Below, in pieces: positions 6,890 to 7,953 of a stretch of DNA of 7,953 nt. The notes beneath the pieces are model-generated. The model was not told where the DNA came from and made no database searches. It saw nothing but the letters and a program-made list of their open reading frames with translations. Source of the DNA: an uncultured Alphaproteobacteria bacterium. Its GTDB lineage: Bacteria > Pseudomonadota > Alphaproteobacteria > Rickettsiales > UBA1997. The stretch lies in assembly GCA_903858915.1 (NCBI GenBank), contig CAIOKL010000229.1:1-7953 (forward strand), read 5' to 3'. The position numbers were made by a program, and so were the translations under genes. The first letter of the stretch is position 1; every line of letters begins with the position of its first letter.

Positions 6890-7177
6890 ATGGCAAAAAT
6901 TACACAAAAAGATATCGAGAAAATTTCTCGCCTCGCTCAAATTGAAATCAAGGATGAAAAAGAAATTTTAGCAACTCAAATTGAAAATGTAATCAATTGG
7001 ATTGAAAAACTCAATGAAGTTAATACCGACAATGTCGAACCAATGATTAATGTTCACAACGAGCCATTATTTTTAAATGCCGACGAGGTTAGTTCTGGCA
7101 ATATTGCCGATGATATTCTAAAAAACGCTCCGAATCAAATTTATGGCTATTTTGCCGTTCCTAAAGTTATTGAATAA
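6890..7177 (+). CDS. gatC: Aspartyl/glutamyl-tRNA(Asn/Gln) amidotransferase subunit C
   Basis: GatC is the small belt subunit that holds GatA and GatB together in the GatCAB amidotransferase. The complex turns Glu-tRNA(Gln) and/or Asp-tRNA(Asn) into the correctly charged forms. The 95-aa length is typical. Typical motifs are IEKISRLAQIEIKDEKE (9-25), INWIEKLNEVNTDNVEPM (35-52) and the C-terminal GYFAVPKVIE (86-95). It is head-to-head with ruvX (9 bp apart), an arrangement common in Alphaproteobacteria. What usually follows, gatA, is absent; hda begins 8 bp later instead. The promoter must sit within ruvX because the 9-bp spacer is too short. No Shine-Dalgarno precedes the ATG. Confidence 0.94.
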   Translation: MAKITQKDIEKISRLAQIEIKDEKEILATQIENVINWIEKLNEVNTDNVEPMINVHNEPLFLNADEVSSGNIADDILKNAPNQIYGYFAVPKVIE

Positions 7178-7185
7178 ATAATATT

Positions 7186-7860
7186 GTGAGCCAATTATTT
7201 TTTGATTTTTACGATTCTCAAAATATCGACAATTTTAGAAGCGATGATTTTATAAAACTTCCCGAAAATTTCGATGCTTTTAATTTTTTAGATAATTTTT
7301 TTAAACAAAATAATTTTCAGAAAAACCCCACCAAGTCTTTGATTATAAAAGGCGAAAGTGGTTCTGGTAAAACGCATTTACTCAATATTTATGCTCAAAA
7401 ATATCAAGCAAATTTCATATCCGAGGAGCAAATTAAAACTGAAAATCCATTAAGAATTTTTTGCGAAAATGAGTTTTACATAATTGATAATTTTTGCCAA
7501 ATCGAAGATGAAGAAAAACTTTTACAATATATAAATTGCGCCACGGAGAGTAAATCATTTTTAATTTTATCTTTTAATAAAAATAAAATATTTGAATTGC
7601 AAGATTTGCAATCGCGAATAAAAAATATTGCCTCATGCCAGATTAATCAAGCTTCGCTCGATTCTTTAAAACAAATTTTTGTAAATATTTTATCACGAAA
7701 ACAAATCGATTTATCAAATCAAATTATAAATTTTATTTTTACTAACGCGTCTCCGACCTACTCTTCTTTAAATCAAATCATTAAAAAAATTGATTTTTTT
7801 TGTCGTGAAAATGATAAAAAATTTAATTTAAATATCGCTAGAGAAATTTTGAAAATTTAA
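7186..7860 (+). CDS. hda: Hda/HdaA-type regulator of DnaA (AAA+ DnaA homologue without DNA-binding domain)
   Basis: Hda binds the DNA polymerase sliding clamp and stimulates ATP hydrolysis by DnaA, preventing re-initiation of replication (RIDA). The 224-aa protein begins with QLFFDF at residues 3-8. This matches the position and pattern of the N-terminal clamp-binding hexapeptide of Hda proteins, and it supports the GTG start at 7186. A single AAA+ module follows: Walker A GESGSGKT (56-63), a Walker B-like strand FYIIDN (97-102), and LQDLQSRI, which corresponds to the LPDLxSRL region before the arginine-bearing helix. It ends with the helical lid and has no DnaA domain IV, which distinguishes it from DnaA itself. 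Overall the sequence is divergent and rich in asparagine and isoleucine. It is 8 bp downstream of gatC and probably shares its transcript. No Shine-Dalgarno. Confidence 0.87.
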   Translation: MSQLFFDFYDSQNIDNFRSDDFIKLPENFDAFNFLDNFFKQNNFQKNPTKSLIIKGESGSGKTHLLNIYAQKYQANFISEEQIKTENPLRIFCENEFYIIDNFCQIEDEEKLLQYINCATESKSFLILSFNKNKIFELQDLQSRIKNIASCQINQASLDSLKQIFVNILSRKQIDLSNQIINFIFTNASPTYSSLNQIIKKIDFFCRENDKKFNLNIAREILKI

Positions 7861-7897
7861 AATTTTTTTCAAAAATAATTTTTATCAACAAAATAAA

Positions 7898-7953
7898 ATG
7901 CCCAAATTATTATTGAAAAAAATATTCAAACTATTAATAATTTTTTTATATTA
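7898..7953 (+). CDS. Partial CDS (5' end only): hydrophobic N-terminus, unidentified
   Basis: An ATG at 7898, 37 bp after the hda stop, opens 18 codons that remain open to the window edge (MPKLLLKKIFKLLIIFLY). The basic-then-hydrophobic pattern looks like a signal peptide or first membrane segment. Its spacing, strand and A-rich leader (AAATAAA before ATG) match the other starts here. It is too short to name, and chance open frames of this length are common in such AT-rich DNA. Confidence 0.4.
   Translation, partial: MPKLLLKKIFKLLIIFLY

Noticed and set aside
6881..6940. Longer ruvX start (ATG at 6940)
   Set aside because: The 20 added residues are antisense to the conserved N-terminus of gatC and are not family-like; M at 6880 gives the standard length.
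7847..7874. Inverted repeat TTTTGAAAA / TTTTCAAAA spanning the hda stop, considered as a terminator
   Set aside because: It has only one G-C pair per arm and no following T-tract, so it is too weak to call.
1..7953. Possible recoding of TGA as tryptophan
   Set aside because: No gene uses TGA as stop (nine TAA, one TAG), but every protein is full length with tryptophan as TGG and none is broken by an in-frame TGA. The pattern is explained by AT bias.

Overview
The window is compact, very AT-rich bacterial DNA. A hand count of one pif1 line (3421-3480) gives 14 G+C in 60; two dsbA lines (2401-2460 and 2521-2580) give 23 and 25 in 60. The gene set points to an alphaproteobacterium with a reduced genome, in the manner of Rickettsiales or similar host-associated lineages. 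The reasons are a C4-pathway 5-aminolevulinate synthase, a ruvX-gatC head-to-head pair, an HdaA-type DnaA regulator with an N-terminal clamp-binding peptide, an anchored alpha-type DsbA, and strong A/T wobble bias. The lineage is inferred; there is no rRNA in the window to confirm it.

Layout. A minus-strand cluster fills bases 1-1917. In transcription order it is rnhB (RNase HII), tsaC/yrdC (threonylcarbamoyl-AMP synthase), a membrane-anchored protein with a degenerate FKBP-like domain, and the first 25 codons of a YciB-like membrane protein that runs off the left edge. The last three overlap by 14 and 8 bp. A 74-bp divergent spacer separates this cluster from a plus-strand group: dsbA-like thiol oxidoreductase, a strong intrinsic terminator, pif1-like helicase (TTG start), an EamA/DMT transporter, and hemA. 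Then ruvX (minus strand) overlaps the 3' end of hemA by 42 bp and stands head-to-head, 9 bp away, with gatC (plus). gatC is followed after 8 bp by hda (GTG start). The start of another hydrophobic protein runs off the right edge.

Roles. Most genes are housekeeping: translation fidelity (tsaC, gatC), DNA maintenance and replication control (rnhB, pif1, ruvX, hda), haem synthesis (hemA), and envelope biology (dsbA, FKBP-like protein, YciB-like protein, transporter). No mobile element, CRISPR array, tRNA, rRNA or recognisable defence system is visible, and I do not see a new multi-gene system. The points most worth a second look are the pocket-degenerate, membrane-tethered FKBP-like protein, the lack of any Shine-Dalgarno sequence at all ten complete genes, the strong terminator just upstream of pif1, the separation of gatC from gatA, and the antisense overlap of hemA and ruvX.
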